From positions 62,001-126,000 of the forward strand of contig QHYZ01000056.1 in assembly GCA_003225295.1 (NCBI GenBank): a DNA stretch of 64,000 nt, read 5' to 3'. The notes under the pieces are model-generated. The model was not told where the DNA came from. It saw only the letters and a program-made list of their open reading frames with translations, and did no database searches. Within the stretch, counting starts at the first letter, position 1. Each line of letters opens with the position of its first letter. The translations under genes and the position numbers were made by a program. Positions 16,637-26,246 of the stretch are shown here, in pieces. The stretch is from Acidobacteriota bacterium. GTDB taxonomy: Bacteria > Acidobacteriota > Terriglobia > Acidiferrales > UBA7541.

Positions 16637-19600
16637 CTACGGTTGAGTGGTCTTTCCGTACTTGAGCGGCTCACCGGCCTTCGGGACGTCGTAGTTGTTC
16701 CAGAACCACAGCGGCTCCAACTTTTTCTGTTCCGGCCACACCTGGTTCAGTGTGTCTCCTTCAAACAATTCACCGTTCTTCATCACCCAGTGAATCGTAT
16801 TGGTGTTGTGAATATCGTCGAGCGGGCTTTTGTCCATGATTACCAGGTCCGCCAGCTTGCCAGGCTCAATCGAACCCAAGTCGGCAGGTCTCCCGATAAT
16901 CTTGGCCCCGTTTACGGTTGCACATCGCAGCACTTCGAGCGGGGTCATTCCGCCGCTCGCCAGCATCCATAACTCCCAGTGATAGCCGATTCCCTGCATC
17001 TCCCCATGGCTGCCGACTCCCACGAGGCCGCCCGCGCGCGCCAGTTTCGCCATTTGCGCCGCAAGCTTCGGAAATTCATACTCGTCCTTGCGGAACCATC
17101 CCTGCCGGCGCTTGGTTCTCTGGTCGATGACCCGGTGTGGCATGAAGTGATTTAGTTTTAGGTTGTCGTGCACTTCGCTGTTCTCAAACCAGTAGTCCTC
17201 ACCGAACGGCCCTCCGTAATTCACAATCAGGGTCGGTGTTTCCGCAATCCCGGATTTCGCGAACATCTGGATCACGTCGTTATAGAGCGGTGTTATCGGC
17301 AGGGTGTGCTCGTTGCCATGGAAGCCGTCGATCACGTGAGTCAGATTGAGCTTCAGGTCCAGCGCACCTTCGGTTGTTGGCATCATTTCCAGCTCTTTTG
17401 ACGCTTCGACCATGTACTGTCGCTGCTTCCGATTGCCCACGACATAGCTCTTGATGTTGTGCGTGCCGTAATATTTCTTGTACTTGGTCAGCACACCTTT
17501 CACATCTTCGGCGGACTGGAAGTTGTTGTCGGAGAAAACGCCGGGCCCGGTCGAGAAGGCGCGCAGCCCGAGGATGTCGCCGCTGTCCACCAGGTCTTGG
17601 TACGCAAACATATCGTTCGTGCCGGTCTGTACGTCCAGGCCGGCGGTCACGCCGTAAGCCAGGTTCGCCAGGAATGACCAGTTTTGCGTGTCCAGAATCC
17701 CGCGCCGGATTTCCGTCCAGTGCGCGTGCGTGTCGACGAAGCCCGGCACGATGGTCTTCCCGCTCACATCGAACACCTTGGCTCCTCCGGGCCCACTGCC
17801 CTTTGCGCCTACGCTTTTGATCCGGTTGTTCTCAATGACGATGTCGGCATTCTTCACAACCTCATCGCCTTTCATCGTCACCACGGTCGCGCCCCGCAGT
17901 ACCATCGTGCCTTGGGGCGTTTTCCGCGGAAATTCCAGATCGACGGCGATTTCTTGAACATCCTTTTCCTGCTCTTTCAGCTTCTTCTCTTCTTTTTTCT
18001 CGTCTTTCTTTTCGTCTTTCTTCGCATCAGCCGTCTGCGAAGTGGCTGCGTCTTTGGCGCCCGCATCTTTCTTGTCGCCTTCTTTCTTTTCGTCCTTTGG
18101 CGGTTCGAAAGAGATCGCGCCGAGCGGCTCGCGGAAAAGGCTCGCGCCCACCGCCCAGGTAATGGTCTTGCCGTCATCAGCCCACGCAAAATAATCAGCA
18201 CCAATGTCCGTCAGCCGCTTTGTCGGGACGGCGGGGGAAGTTACGTTGACGGTGGGCGCCTCTCCGCCCACGACCGGCATGGCAATTAGGTAGAGTTGGT
18301 TCATCACATGCGCGAGTACCCATTGGCCGTTGGGGCTGGGCACGACGTCGTCCGCCGGAACCGGTTCCTCGGAGAAGTACAGTCCCTGTCCTTTCACGAC
18401 CAGGTGGGTGCGCCGGTCCGTTCCGTCATAGCGCAGCGACACCAAGCCTTGCGGCGTGTAAACGTAGATGCGGTCCCGCTCATTCGTGAAATGCGGTCCG
18501 CCTGCTCCGCGCGCGGGCAAAATCAGGTTGGCCTCTCCTCCCTCCGCGGGAATCCAAATGAGGTCGGCGTTCTCCGTCTGTCCGCCGTCGAAGGTGCTGT
18601 TTTCCCGGTCATACGCGTTGCCGCGGAGCAACACGATTTTTGTGCCGTCCGGCGACCAGGCCGGATTGCTGTACACCGCCAGGGATTTCGACAACGGCAC
18701 GGCAGTTCCACCGGCCGCAGGGATTTTCCATAGCTGCCCGCCGTCGCTCGACCAGGTCACGTAAACGATGGACTTGCCATCCGGTGACCAGGCCGGCTGA
18801 AACTCGTGGGCGCTTCCGGGGATCAGCCGCTGCGGTTGGCCTCCCGGCAAATCCATGGTGTAGAGATGGGTCATGGCAGAAAACGCCAGCTTCTTGCCGT
18901 CGGGCGATTCCACCGGGTCCATGATTAACCGCGCCTTTACCGGCCCTTGTTCAACCGTCTGCGGGAAATCCAGCTTGGGCCCCAGCTCCTCGGATACCTG
19001 TGCGGTGAACGGAATTATTTTTTCCGCTCCCGTGGCGAGATCCAGCCGCTTGATTTTCCCATCCTGGTTGTAAACGATCTCTTTGCCGCCGGGCAGGAAG
19101 GCGTAGCCCGGAAAAACGTCGCGGGTAAAGAGCGATTCCTGATCGTCGCGCGTGACCGGATATTTCACCCAGCGGTCTTCGCCGCTTTCCAGGTTGCGCA
19201 AACGCAGCCCGGACTCCGTCTCGTGGCGCGTGACGTAGAGAACCTGCCGGCCGTCCGGCGAAAGCACCGGACGAAACGCGCTCTTGATCTGATGAATGAG
19301 GCTGTCTTCGTCGCCGGTCTTGCGGTCGCGCCGGGCGATGTACCAGGTGGGAAGCTGCTGGTTGTAGTAGAGCGAGCCTAGCTTGGCCGCATAGTAGAGA
19401 TACTTTTCATCCGGAGATGCCACCACACCCATGGCATTCGGGCGCTTGTTTCTTTCCGTGGTCGGAGTGGGCTTCGATTTAGTAATCTGCACGCCCGAGC
19501 CGCCGTCCACATGGTACATCCAGATTTCGCTGGAGCCGATTCCGAATTGCGCTTTCGAAACAAATATGTATTTTCCGTCCGGAGCCCAGCTCGGCGAAGT

Positions 19601-20095
19601 GAATTCGTTATTGGCGTCCTTGGAAACTTGCTTCACGCCAGTTCCGTCCGCATGCATGATCCAGATGTTCTCGCTGCCTTCGCGGTCGGAAATGAAAGTG
19701 ATCCACTGCCCATCCGGCGAAAACTTTGGCTGGCTGTCGAAGGCCATCCCACCGGAGATCGGTTTCGCTTGGCCGCCTTCGATGGGGAGTGTGAAGATGT
19801 CGCCCAGCAGTTCGAATACAATGGTCTTGCCGTCGGGCGAAGCGTCCAGCGAAAGCCAGGTACCCTCATCGGTCGTGAACTCGACTTTTCGGTCGGACTT
19901 CAACGGCAGACCCTTCTTCTCGTCCTTTTTTTCTTCCTTCTTTTCTTCCTGTTTGTCCTTCTCCTGCGCTACGGCATCCGGTCGTTTGCGGCTGGCCGGT
20001 AGCGCCGTTGCGCCTCCGAAACTGACCCCGAGGACCATGGCCAACACGACAAACCACGCGGTCAGACCGCCGAGACTGGGCTGCTTCACACTCAT
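16637..20095 (-). CDS. Exported PD40-propeller/amidohydrolase fusion protein
   Basis: 1152 residues. Signal peptide with hydrophobic stretch AWFVVLAMVLGVSFGG, then a Lys/Glu-rich linker (about 35-60), then a TolB-like propeller with many PD40 repeats (SPDGQWITFISDREGS, WAPDGKYIFVS, WSPDGKSIVYVTW), a second Lys/Asp/Glu-rich linker around residue 670-720, and a C-terminal amidohydrolase with metal-binding DTHAHW, FHGNEH and GSHGEMQGIGYHWE. The start at 20095 has GGGAGGAAA about 8 nt upstream. It likely acts in the periplasm or outside, hydrolysing a cyclic amide or peptide-like substrate; specificity unknown. Next to a second giant propeller gene in the same direction 148 bp upstream. Confidence 0.88.
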   Translation of the reverse strand: MSVKQPSLGGLTAWFVVLAMVLGVSFGGATALPASRKRPDAVAQEKDKQEEKKEEKKDEKKGLPLKSDRKVEFTTDEGTWLSLDASPDGKTIVFELLGDIFTLPIEGGQAKPISGGMAFDSQPKFSPDGQWITFISDREGSENIWIMHADGTGVKQVSKDANNEFTSPSWAPDGKYIFVSKAQFGIGSSEIWMYHVDGGSGVQITKSKPTPTTERNKRPNAMGVVASPDEKYLYYAAKLGSLYYNQQLPTWYIARRDRKTGDEDSLIHQIKSAFRPVLSPDGRQVLYVTRHETESGLRLRNLESGEDRWVKYPVTRDDQESLFTRDVFPGYAFLPGGKEIVYNQDGKIKRLDLATGAEKIIPFTAQVSEELGPKLDFPQTVEQGPVKARLIMDPVESPDGKKLAFSAMTHLYTMDLPGGQPQRLIPGSAHEFQPAWSPDGKSIVYVTWSSDGGQLWKIPAAGGTAVPLSKSLAVYSNPAWSPDGTKIVLLRGNAYDRENSTFDGGQTENADLIWIPAEGGEANLILPARGAGGPHFTNERDRIYVYTPQGLVSLRYDGTDRRTHLVVKGQGLYFSEEPVPADDVVPSPNGQWVLAHVMNQLYLIAMPVVGGEAPTVNVTSPAVPTKRLTDIGADYFAWADDGKTITWAVGASLFREPLGAISFEPPKDEKKEGDKKDAGAKDAATSQTADAKKDEKKDEKKEEKKLKEQEKDVQEIAVDLEFPRKTPQGTMVLRGATVVTMKGDEVVKNADIVIENNRIKSVGAKGSGPGGAKVFDVSGKTIVPGFVDTHAHWTEIRRGILDTQNWSFLANLAYGVTAGLDVQTGTNDMFAYQDLVDSGDILGLRAFSTGPGVFSDNNFQSAEDVKGVLTKYKKYYGTHNIKSYVVGNRKQRQYMVEASKELEMMPTTEGALDLKLNLTHVIDGFHGNEHTLPITPLYNDVIQMFAKSGIAETPTLIVNYGGPFGEDYWFENSEVHDNLKLNHFMPHRVIDQRTKRRQGWFRKDEYEFPKLAAQMAKLARAGGLVGVGSHGEMQGIGYHWELWMLASGGMTPLEVLRCATVNGAKIIGRPADLGSIEPGKLADLVIMDKSPLDDIHNTNTIHWVMKNGELFEGDTLNQVWPEQKKLEPLWFWNNYDVPKAGEPLKYGKTTQP

Positions 20096-20243
20096 ACTCG
20101 ATTTCCTCCCTACCATCGACCGACAACGTTCGACAGGAATTCACGCTTCGGCGGGCCCCTGCCAATCGGCCTGCCGACGGACACACCCTTTTCCGGCCTT
20201 TAGACGCCCGCGGTGAGGAAGCGTCTCCGAGTCGAGAGTCCGG

Positions 20244-23200
20244 CTACGGCTCCCACTCCTCTTGGCCGCCCCGCCCGCCGCGTGGCTGCGGCGGCGCCGG
20301 GACGATGTGGGGAATGCCCGCGTCATTCATCTTCTTATTCAGCGCGGGCAGTTCCTCCTCGGCGATTTTCTTGGCCTGCGCCAAAGCATCGTTGACCAGC
20401 GGCGTCAGCTCTGCCAGCTTTTCCTTCTGCTGTCCGTCGGGGGCGGCCACAAATCCGTCCAGGTCATCCAGCAGGTTCTGCACTTGATTCGGCAGCGGGT
20501 CGGGCTTCCATTCAAACGGCGGCCCCGCATTTCCCAAGCCTTCGCGTTCACGAATAAACTTTCCCGCCACCGCGTCTACTCTCTTCTGCAGTTCGTCGGC
20601 GGCTTTGACGATATCGTCAGGGATCTTGGTCGTGTTGGGTTTTCCCGCATCCTTCTTCCACTGCTCGCGCGCGGTCTTCAGCGCTGTCTGTATGCCTTCC
20701 ATTGTTTTCCGGTCCTTGTCCGTCGTCTTGGCCATGGGGTAAAGCTGGTCAATCATTTCGCGCCGAGCGGAGCGGTCCGCCGCGGAGATCACCACGCGCG
20801 TATCCTCTTCGACCAGGACTTTCTCGGAGGCTTCCCGGTCTCCGGCCTTGATCTTGATGGTGTATTCCCCCGGCTCGACGAGCGGCCCGCGTGGCCCCAA
20901 TCCATATCCCGCCGCGATCGCTTCCAGCTGTTCGGGTGTGGGATCCGCCGGCGGCGCCGAGCGCAAATCCCAGTTGGTGCGGTTGACGCCCGCCGCGCCC
21001 GGCCCGTCCAACTCCCGCAGCACTTTCCCGTCTTTGTCAAGCACGGTGATTTTTACTTGGCCTTCCTTCTTTTCCTTTGCGTCGCCCTTGGCCTCCGGCT
21101 TGGGCTTCTCGTCGGCCGCGTCTTTCTTGTCTTTTTCCTCTTTGTCGTTCTTGGGCGTCTCCGGTGGCACGGCTTCTTTCAGGTAGTAGCTCAAGATCAC
21201 CCCGTACGGCGGATTCTTCGCCGTGAACATTTTCTGGCCTGCACTCCAGCGGCGGTTGCGCAGGTGCCAGGTCGTCGCCGCCCGCGGCGCAAAGAATGTC
21301 AGGGGTGATCCCGCCACGCTCGCATCCATCTTCTCCATGGGCGTCAGATCGTCAAGCACCCAGATCGATCGCCCGTGCGTCGCCAGCACCAGGTCGTTTT
21401 CGCGCGACTGGATTTCGATGTCGTCCACCGGTACCGTCGGGAGATTGTTTTTCAGGGCCGCCCAGTTTCCTCCGCGATCCCACGATACCCAGAGCCCGAA
21501 CTCCGTCCCCGCAAACAAGAGGTTCATGTTCCGCGGATGCTCACGCACTACGTGCACGCTCCCGGCGGAATCGGGAATGCCGTTGCGGATGGCTTTCCAG
21601 TTTTCGCCATAGTCGCTGGTCGCAAAAATATAGACGCTGTTATCGTCGCCGCGATGCCCGTCGAAGGCCAGCAGCGCCGCGCCTTCACCGGTTTTCGAGG
21701 CCACCACGCGGCTCACGTAAGTTCCTTGGCCCACTCCCGGCACCTTGGACGCCACGTTCTTCCAGGTCTTCCCGCCGTCGCGCGTCACCTGCACGTTGCC
21801 GTCATCGGTCCCCACCCACAACACGTTGGGAGTCAGCGGCGATTCGCTGAGCGTGGTGATGGTCGGATATTCCTGCACGCCGTCGTGCCGCGACAAGGTG
21901 TTCTTGTCCGGAGTTTTCCCAAAAATTGGTAACTTATTGCGGTCCACTCCCGTGGTCATGTCCCCGCCAAGCCGGGTCCAGGTATCTCCGCGATTCGTTG
22001 ACTTGAACAGATAATTTCCGCCGTAGTACACCGTGGTGTGCTCGTGAGCGGAAACGGCCACCGGCGAATTCCACTGAAACCGGTAGTGCGGCTCTCCTGC
22101 TTTCGCCTCCGGGCGGATCGACCGTTGCTGCCCGGTGCGTAAGTCGCGGCGATCGATGTACCCATCCTGTGACTCGGTGTAAACGATCCAGGGCTCCAGA
22201 TTATCAATTGCCGCGTAGAAACCGTCGCCGCCGTGAATCACCTGCCAGTCATCATTCACGATCCCGTCGCGCGTCAGCGTTTGGCTTGGCCCGCACCAAC
22301 TGCCGTTGTCCTGCAAGCCGCCGCAGATGTGGTACGGCTTTTCGTTGTCGAGCGCTATTTCGTAGAACTGCCCGATCGCGATGGTGTTGACGAAGTCCCA
22401 GGTCTTCCCGGCGTCATAGCTCCAGTGAATCCCGCCATCCGACCCGGTGAGCATGTGGTTCGAATCCGCCGGATCGATCCACATGGCGTGATAGTCGCCA
22501 TGAATTCCTTTCACGCGCTGCGTCGAAAACGTCTTTCCGCCATCCTGGGAATAGAACATCGGTGCACCGAGTTCCCAGATCCGGAGATCATTATTGGGAT
22601 CAATGCGAATCTGGCTGTAGTAGGAAGGGCGCGGATTGGTATCGCCCATCTTCTTCCAGGTCTCGCCTTTGTCCTCGCTGCGATAAGTCCCGCCCTTGTC
22701 GTGCTGCACGATGGCGTAAACAATGGCGGGGTCCTTGCGGTAGACGTCCAGCCCGATGCGCCCGGTTGCTCCGCCGTTCTCATACGGCAGGCCTTTGGTC
22801 AGTTTTTTCCAGGTTGCGCCGCCGTCGGTTGTCTTATAGATGGCACTGTCCGGTCCGCCGCCATTGAATCCGAAGGGGGTCCGCCGCCGCTCATACGCCG
22901 CGGCATACAGCGTGTCCGGACTCTCCGGGTCCATGGCGATGTCGCTCACCCCGGTGTCATCGTTGATCTTCAGCACTTGCGACCAGGTCTTCCCGCCGTC
23001 CGCCGTCTTATACACGCCACGGTCCGGATTCGGTCCCCACAGATGTCCTAGCGCCGCCACGTACACCATATCCGGATTCTTCGGATGGATCACGATTCGC
23101 CCGATGTGGCGCGTGGCTTCGAGCCCCATTCTCTTCCAGGTCTTCCCGCTGTCGAGCGACTTGTACGCTCCATCGCCCCAGGAGGAACTTTGCCGGTTGT

Positions 23201-23561
23201 TCGGCTCGCCCGTTCCGACCCACACGACCGAGGGATCCGACGGCGCAATCGCGATGTCGCCAATCGTTGATACGCTCTCTTTATCGAATATCGGCTCCCA
23301 CGTCGTGCCGTTGTTGGTGGTTTTCCACACACCCCCCGAAGCCGTGCCTACATATACGATGTTTGGATTGCTCTCCACCACTGCGAAATCGTCGATGCGT
23401 CCGCCCATGGTCGCGGGGCCGATCTCCCGGAATTCAAGATTCTTGAATTTATCGGTGGGATTTGGCTGGTCGCCGGGCGCCGCCAGCGCGCTCATGGACA
23501 ACGTGCCAAAAATCGCCCCACCAGCCAGAATCGTCCGCAGAGCATTCCCGGTATGCTTCAT
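20244..23561 (-). CDS. Exported sortilin-like (VPS10/BNR Asp-box) beta-propeller protein
   Basis: 1105 residues. Signal peptide with AGGAIFGTLSMSALAAPG. At least ten Asp-box repeats of the form S/T-x-D-x-G-x-T-W are readable (SLDSGKTWKRM, TADGGKTWSQV, TTDGGATWKKL, SEDKGETWKKM, SYDAGKTWDFV, STNRGDTWTRL, TRDGGKTWKNV, SWDRGGNWAAL), forming one or two large propellers to about residue 720. A Lys/Glu/Asp-rich linker follows near 780-820, then an FlgD-like segment (KVLRELDGPGAAGVNRTNWDL) and a helical tail ending in a glycine/proline-rich stretch. Start 23561 chosen for a GAGG 9 nt upstream. Function unknown; in the family, binding or glycosidase-like roles are only assumed. Confidence 0.85.
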   Translation of the reverse strand: MKHTGNALRTILAGGAIFGTLSMSALAAPGDQPNPTDKFKNLEFREIGPATMGGRIDDFAVVESNPNIVYVGTASGGVWKTTNNGTTWEPIFDKESVSTIGDIAIAPSDPSVVWVGTGEPNNRQSSSWGDGAYKSLDSGKTWKRMGLEATRHIGRIVIHPKNPDMVYVAALGHLWGPNPDRGVYKTADGGKTWSQVLKINDDTGVSDIAMDPESPDTLYAAAYERRRTPFGFNGGGPDSAIYKTTDGGATWKKLTKGLPYENGGATGRIGLDVYRKDPAIVYAIVQHDKGGTYRSEDKGETWKKMGDTNPRPSYYSQIRIDPNNDLRIWELGAPMFYSQDGGKTFSTQRVKGIHGDYHAMWIDPADSNHMLTGSDGGIHWSYDAGKTWDFVNTIAIGQFYEIALDNEKPYHICGGLQDNGSWCGPSQTLTRDGIVNDDWQVIHGGDGFYAAIDNLEPWIVYTESQDGYIDRRDLRTGQQRSIRPEAKAGEPHYRFQWNSPVAVSAHEHTTVYYGGNYLFKSTNRGDTWTRLGGDMTTGVDRNKLPIFGKTPDKNTLSRHDGVQEYPTITTLSESPLTPNVLWVGTDDGNVQVTRDGGKTWKNVASKVPGVGQGTYVSRVVASKTGEGAALLAFDGHRGDDNSVYIFATSDYGENWKAIRNGIPDSAGSVHVVREHPRNMNLLFAGTEFGLWVSWDRGGNWAALKNNLPTVPVDDIEIQSRENDLVLATHGRSIWVLDDLTPMEKMDASVAGSPLTFFAPRAATTWHLRNRRWSAGQKMFTAKNPPYGVILSYYLKEAVPPETPKNDKEEKDKKDAADEKPKPEAKGDAKEKKEGQVKITVLDKDGKVLRELDGPGAAGVNRTNWDLRSAPPADPTPEQLEAIAAGYGLGPRGPLVEPGEYTIKIKAGDREASEKVLVEEDTRVVISAADRSARREMIDQLYPMAKTTDKDRKTMEGIQTALKTAREQWKKDAGKPNTTKIPDDIVKAADELQKRVDAVAGKFIREREGLGNAGPPFEWKPDPLPNQVQNLLDDLDGFVAAPDGQQKEKLAELTPLVNDALAQAKKIAEEELPALNKKMNDAGIPHIVPAPPQPRGGRGGQEEWEP

Positions 23562-23795
23562 TTCCATCCCCCTCGGTACAAGGCCCGGCATGATACTCCG
23601 GCTGGGCCGAGTAGCGCATCAAATGTCTTCAGAAGGGCCAACCAACCCGCTCCGAAGAGTGACGCACCGCGCGGCCGCTTCGTTTCACGCCTGCGCCATT
23701 CGGCCGTTCCGTCACCGCGTGCAACTCATGGCCTGTCGTTGCCTTCAAATCCCTACGACCGCATGCTAGGCTATCCCACGATCTTCTTTGACCGC

Positions 23796-26180
23796 ATGTT
23801 CCGAGTGAATCACCATCCCCATCGACGGATTCTTTCCGCGCTGCGCCTCTTTCTTTTCCTGCTTCTTCTCGCACTTGCGGTCGCCCCGCCACGCGTGGCC
23901 TCCGCCCAGCAAGCTCGCTTTCCATCCCGCAAGGGAGGAGTCGCAAATCTAGAAGCGAGAACCCAGGGCCGCAAAGGCGACGTCACCACCGCTGACGGCG
24001 ACGTGGACATTCAATACGCGGAAACCCGTCTTCGCGCCGACCACGTCGAATACGACAGGAAGACTTACGAAACCACCGCTACCGGCCACGTGCAGCTCGA
24101 TTACGGCAACGAGCACCTCGAAGCCGATGAAGCCCATTACAACGTCAGCACCGGCCACGGCCTCTTTCACAACGTTCGCGGCAACATCAAGATCGAGCGG
24201 CGGCCTAATCCGTCAATCTTGATTTCTGATAATCCGCTGTACTTCGAAGCGCGGGACGTGGAACGCTTCCCAGGAGACATCTATCTCATCCACCGTGCCT
24301 GGATCACCATCTGCGATCCCCAACACCCCAAGTGGCAGTTCTACGCGCCCAACGCGCGGATCCGGCTCGATAAAACTGTCGTGCTGATCAACGCCAACTT
24401 CCGTCTTTTCCGCGTGCCCCTCATCTGGCTCCCGTACGCCTCCGCCCCGGCGGGCCCCAAGGTCCGCGCGTCCGGCTTCCTCATCCCCGACGTCGGCCAG
24501 AGCTCGCGCAAGGGCTTCATCCTCGGTGATGCTTTTTATCTGGCTCCCACTCCGTGGGTGGACGCTACCTTGGGCGCCCAATTTATGAGCCGCCGCGGCT
24601 TGCTCGAACGCGGATCATTCCGCGCCAAGCCTTTCGAAGACACTTCGATTGAGTACACCTATTTCGGTGTCGAGGACCGCGGCCTGCTCAACGCTGACGG
24701 CACACGCAATCCTCAGGGTGGCGAACAGCAACGCCTGGAAATCCAATCCTTGTTCCCCGGCGGCTGGCGCTTCGTGACCGACTTCAACCATCTTTCCTCG
24801 CTTACCTTCCGTCTGGCCTTCGCCGACTCTTTCGGCGAAGCCACCAACTCCGAAGTGCGCAGCGCGGTGTTCCTTTCGAACAATTTCCGAGGCTTCAGCC
24901 TGAATTTCGCCGGCCTCAGTGACAAAAGTTTCCTCACCCTGCCGGTCGCCGCAACCTCTACCACGCCCCCGGTTCCCGCCACCAGCGTTACTCTGCGAAA
25001 CCTGCCGGAAGCGCGCCTGGGCGCCGTCGAGCAGGCTCCCTGGCGCCGCGCCCCGGTTTATTTCGGTTTTGACGCCTTTGCCGACGCGGTATACCGCCGC
25101 GATCAAAACATTCAAACTGCAAATTTCGTCGGTCGCTACGAATTGGCGCCCCGCGTTACCGTTCCACTGCACTTCGGTGGGTGGCTGGGGGTGACCACTT
25201 CCGCCGCGTTTCGCACTACCCGCGATGGCGACTCCCTCAATTCCGCCGGGCTGGTCAGTGCGGCTTCGCTATCCCGCAACACTGGCGAGTTCGCCGTCGA
25301 GGTTCGCCCGCCTACGCTCGAACGATTCTTCCGTGGCGCTCCCTTGAAGCAGGGCCAGCATGGACGCCGCTACAAACACACCATCGAGCCGGCGTTCACC
25401 TACCGCTACGTTACCGGAGTGCATCATTTCGCCGACTTTATTCATTTCGATTCCAATACCACTCTTACCAACACCAGCGAAGTCGAATATGGCTTTGCGC
25501 AGCGGCTCTTCCGCAAAGACGGCGACGGCCAGCCTCAGGAGCTCATTTCCTGGAGCATCGTTCAGAAGCACTACTTTGATCCCACCTTTGGCGGCGCCAT
25601 CGTCAACGGCCAGCGCAACGTGTTCCAGGCGTTCGACTCCATCTCGCCTTTCGCATTTGCTTTCGGTCCCCGCAACTGGTCTCCGATCGTCAGCGATTTC
25701 AAAATCACTCCCGGCGACCTCTACGATCTGGAGCAGATTCTTCAGTACGATCCCCAAATTCAAAGACTCGTCACCATCGGCACGCTGCTCAAAGTAAAAC
25801 CTTATCGGGAATTATTTGCCACCATTTCCTACTTCCGCCTGAATGACAATCCGGCGCTCAGCGACCTTCCTCTCCCGCCCGCCCCGGTGCCTCCCTTCCA
25901 GCAGCCGGCTTCCAACCAGATTCGCGGGCTGCTCGGCTACGGAAGCGAATCCCGCAAGGGGTTTAATCTCATTACCGGTCTCGGCTATGACTTTGAGAAC
26001 AAGACGTTGCAAAACCAGATCGTGCAGCTCAGTTACAACGGCGGCTGCTGCGGCCTGGCTGTCGAATATCGCCGCATCAACCTCGGACAGGTGCGCGCGG
26101 AGAATCAATTTCGTCTCGCTTTCATCATCGCCAACATTGGCACGTTCGGAAATCTCCGCCATCAGGAAAGAATCTTCTAG
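23796..26180 (+). CDS. lptD: LPS-assembly outer-membrane protein LptD
   Basis: About 794 residues. Signal peptide from MFRVNHHPHRR (cleavage after ASAQQ), an N-terminal OstA/LptA-like jelly roll (GDVDIQYAETRLRADHVEYD, GHVQLDYGNEHLEADEAHYN), then the LptD barrel with the diagnostic block WLPYASAPAGPKVRASGFLIPDVG and many aromatic strand ends through YRRINLGQVRAENQFRLAF. It inserts LPS in the outer leaflet with LptE. The frame is open 81 codons further upstream (to 23553); I chose the ATG that gives a sensible signal peptide, though it lacks a clear ribosome-binding site; ATG 23763 is an alternative. Only two adjacent Cys (GGCCG) near the end, so the disulphide pattern differs from E. coli. Confidence 0.88.
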   Translation: MFRVNHHPHRRILSALRLFLFLLLLALAVAPPRVASAQQARFPSRKGGVANLEARTQGRKGDVTTADGDVDIQYAETRLRADHVEYDRKTYETTATGHVQLDYGNEHLEADEAHYNVSTGHGLFHNVRGNIKIERRPNPSILISDNPLYFEARDVERFPGDIYLIHRAWITICDPQHPKWQFYAPNARIRLDKTVVLINANFRLFRVPLIWLPYASAPAGPKVRASGFLIPDVGQSSRKGFILGDAFYLAPTPWVDATLGAQFMSRRGLLERGSFRAKPFEDTSIEYTYFGVEDRGLLNADGTRNPQGGEQQRLEIQSLFPGGWRFVTDFNHLSSLTFRLAFADSFGEATNSEVRSAVFLSNNFRGFSLNFAGLSDKSFLTLPVAATSTTPPVPATSVTLRNLPEARLGAVEQAPWRRAPVYFGFDAFADAVYRRDQNIQTANFVGRYELAPRVTVPLHFGGWLGVTTSAAFRTTRDGDSLNSAGLVSAASLSRNTGEFAVEVRPPTLERFFRGAPLKQGQHGRRYKHTIEPAFTYRYVTGVHHFADFIHFDSNTTLTNTSEVEYGFAQRLFRKDGDGQPQELISWSIVQKHYFDPTFGGAIVNGQRNVFQAFDSISPFAFAFGPRNWSPIVSDFKITPGDLYDLEQILQYDPQIQRLVTIGTLLKVKPYRELFATISYFRLNDNPALSDLPLPPAPVPPFQQPASNQIRGLLGYGSESRKGFNLITGLGYDFENKTLQNQIVQLSYNGGCCGLAVEYRRINLGQVRAENQFRLAFIIANIGTFGNLRHQERIF

Positions 26181-26246
26181 CCGCCCGGCTTTGCAGTGCC
26201 GCGCTTGAATCTCCGGCATGTTCGACTGTGGTTTAATGTGACTCCT

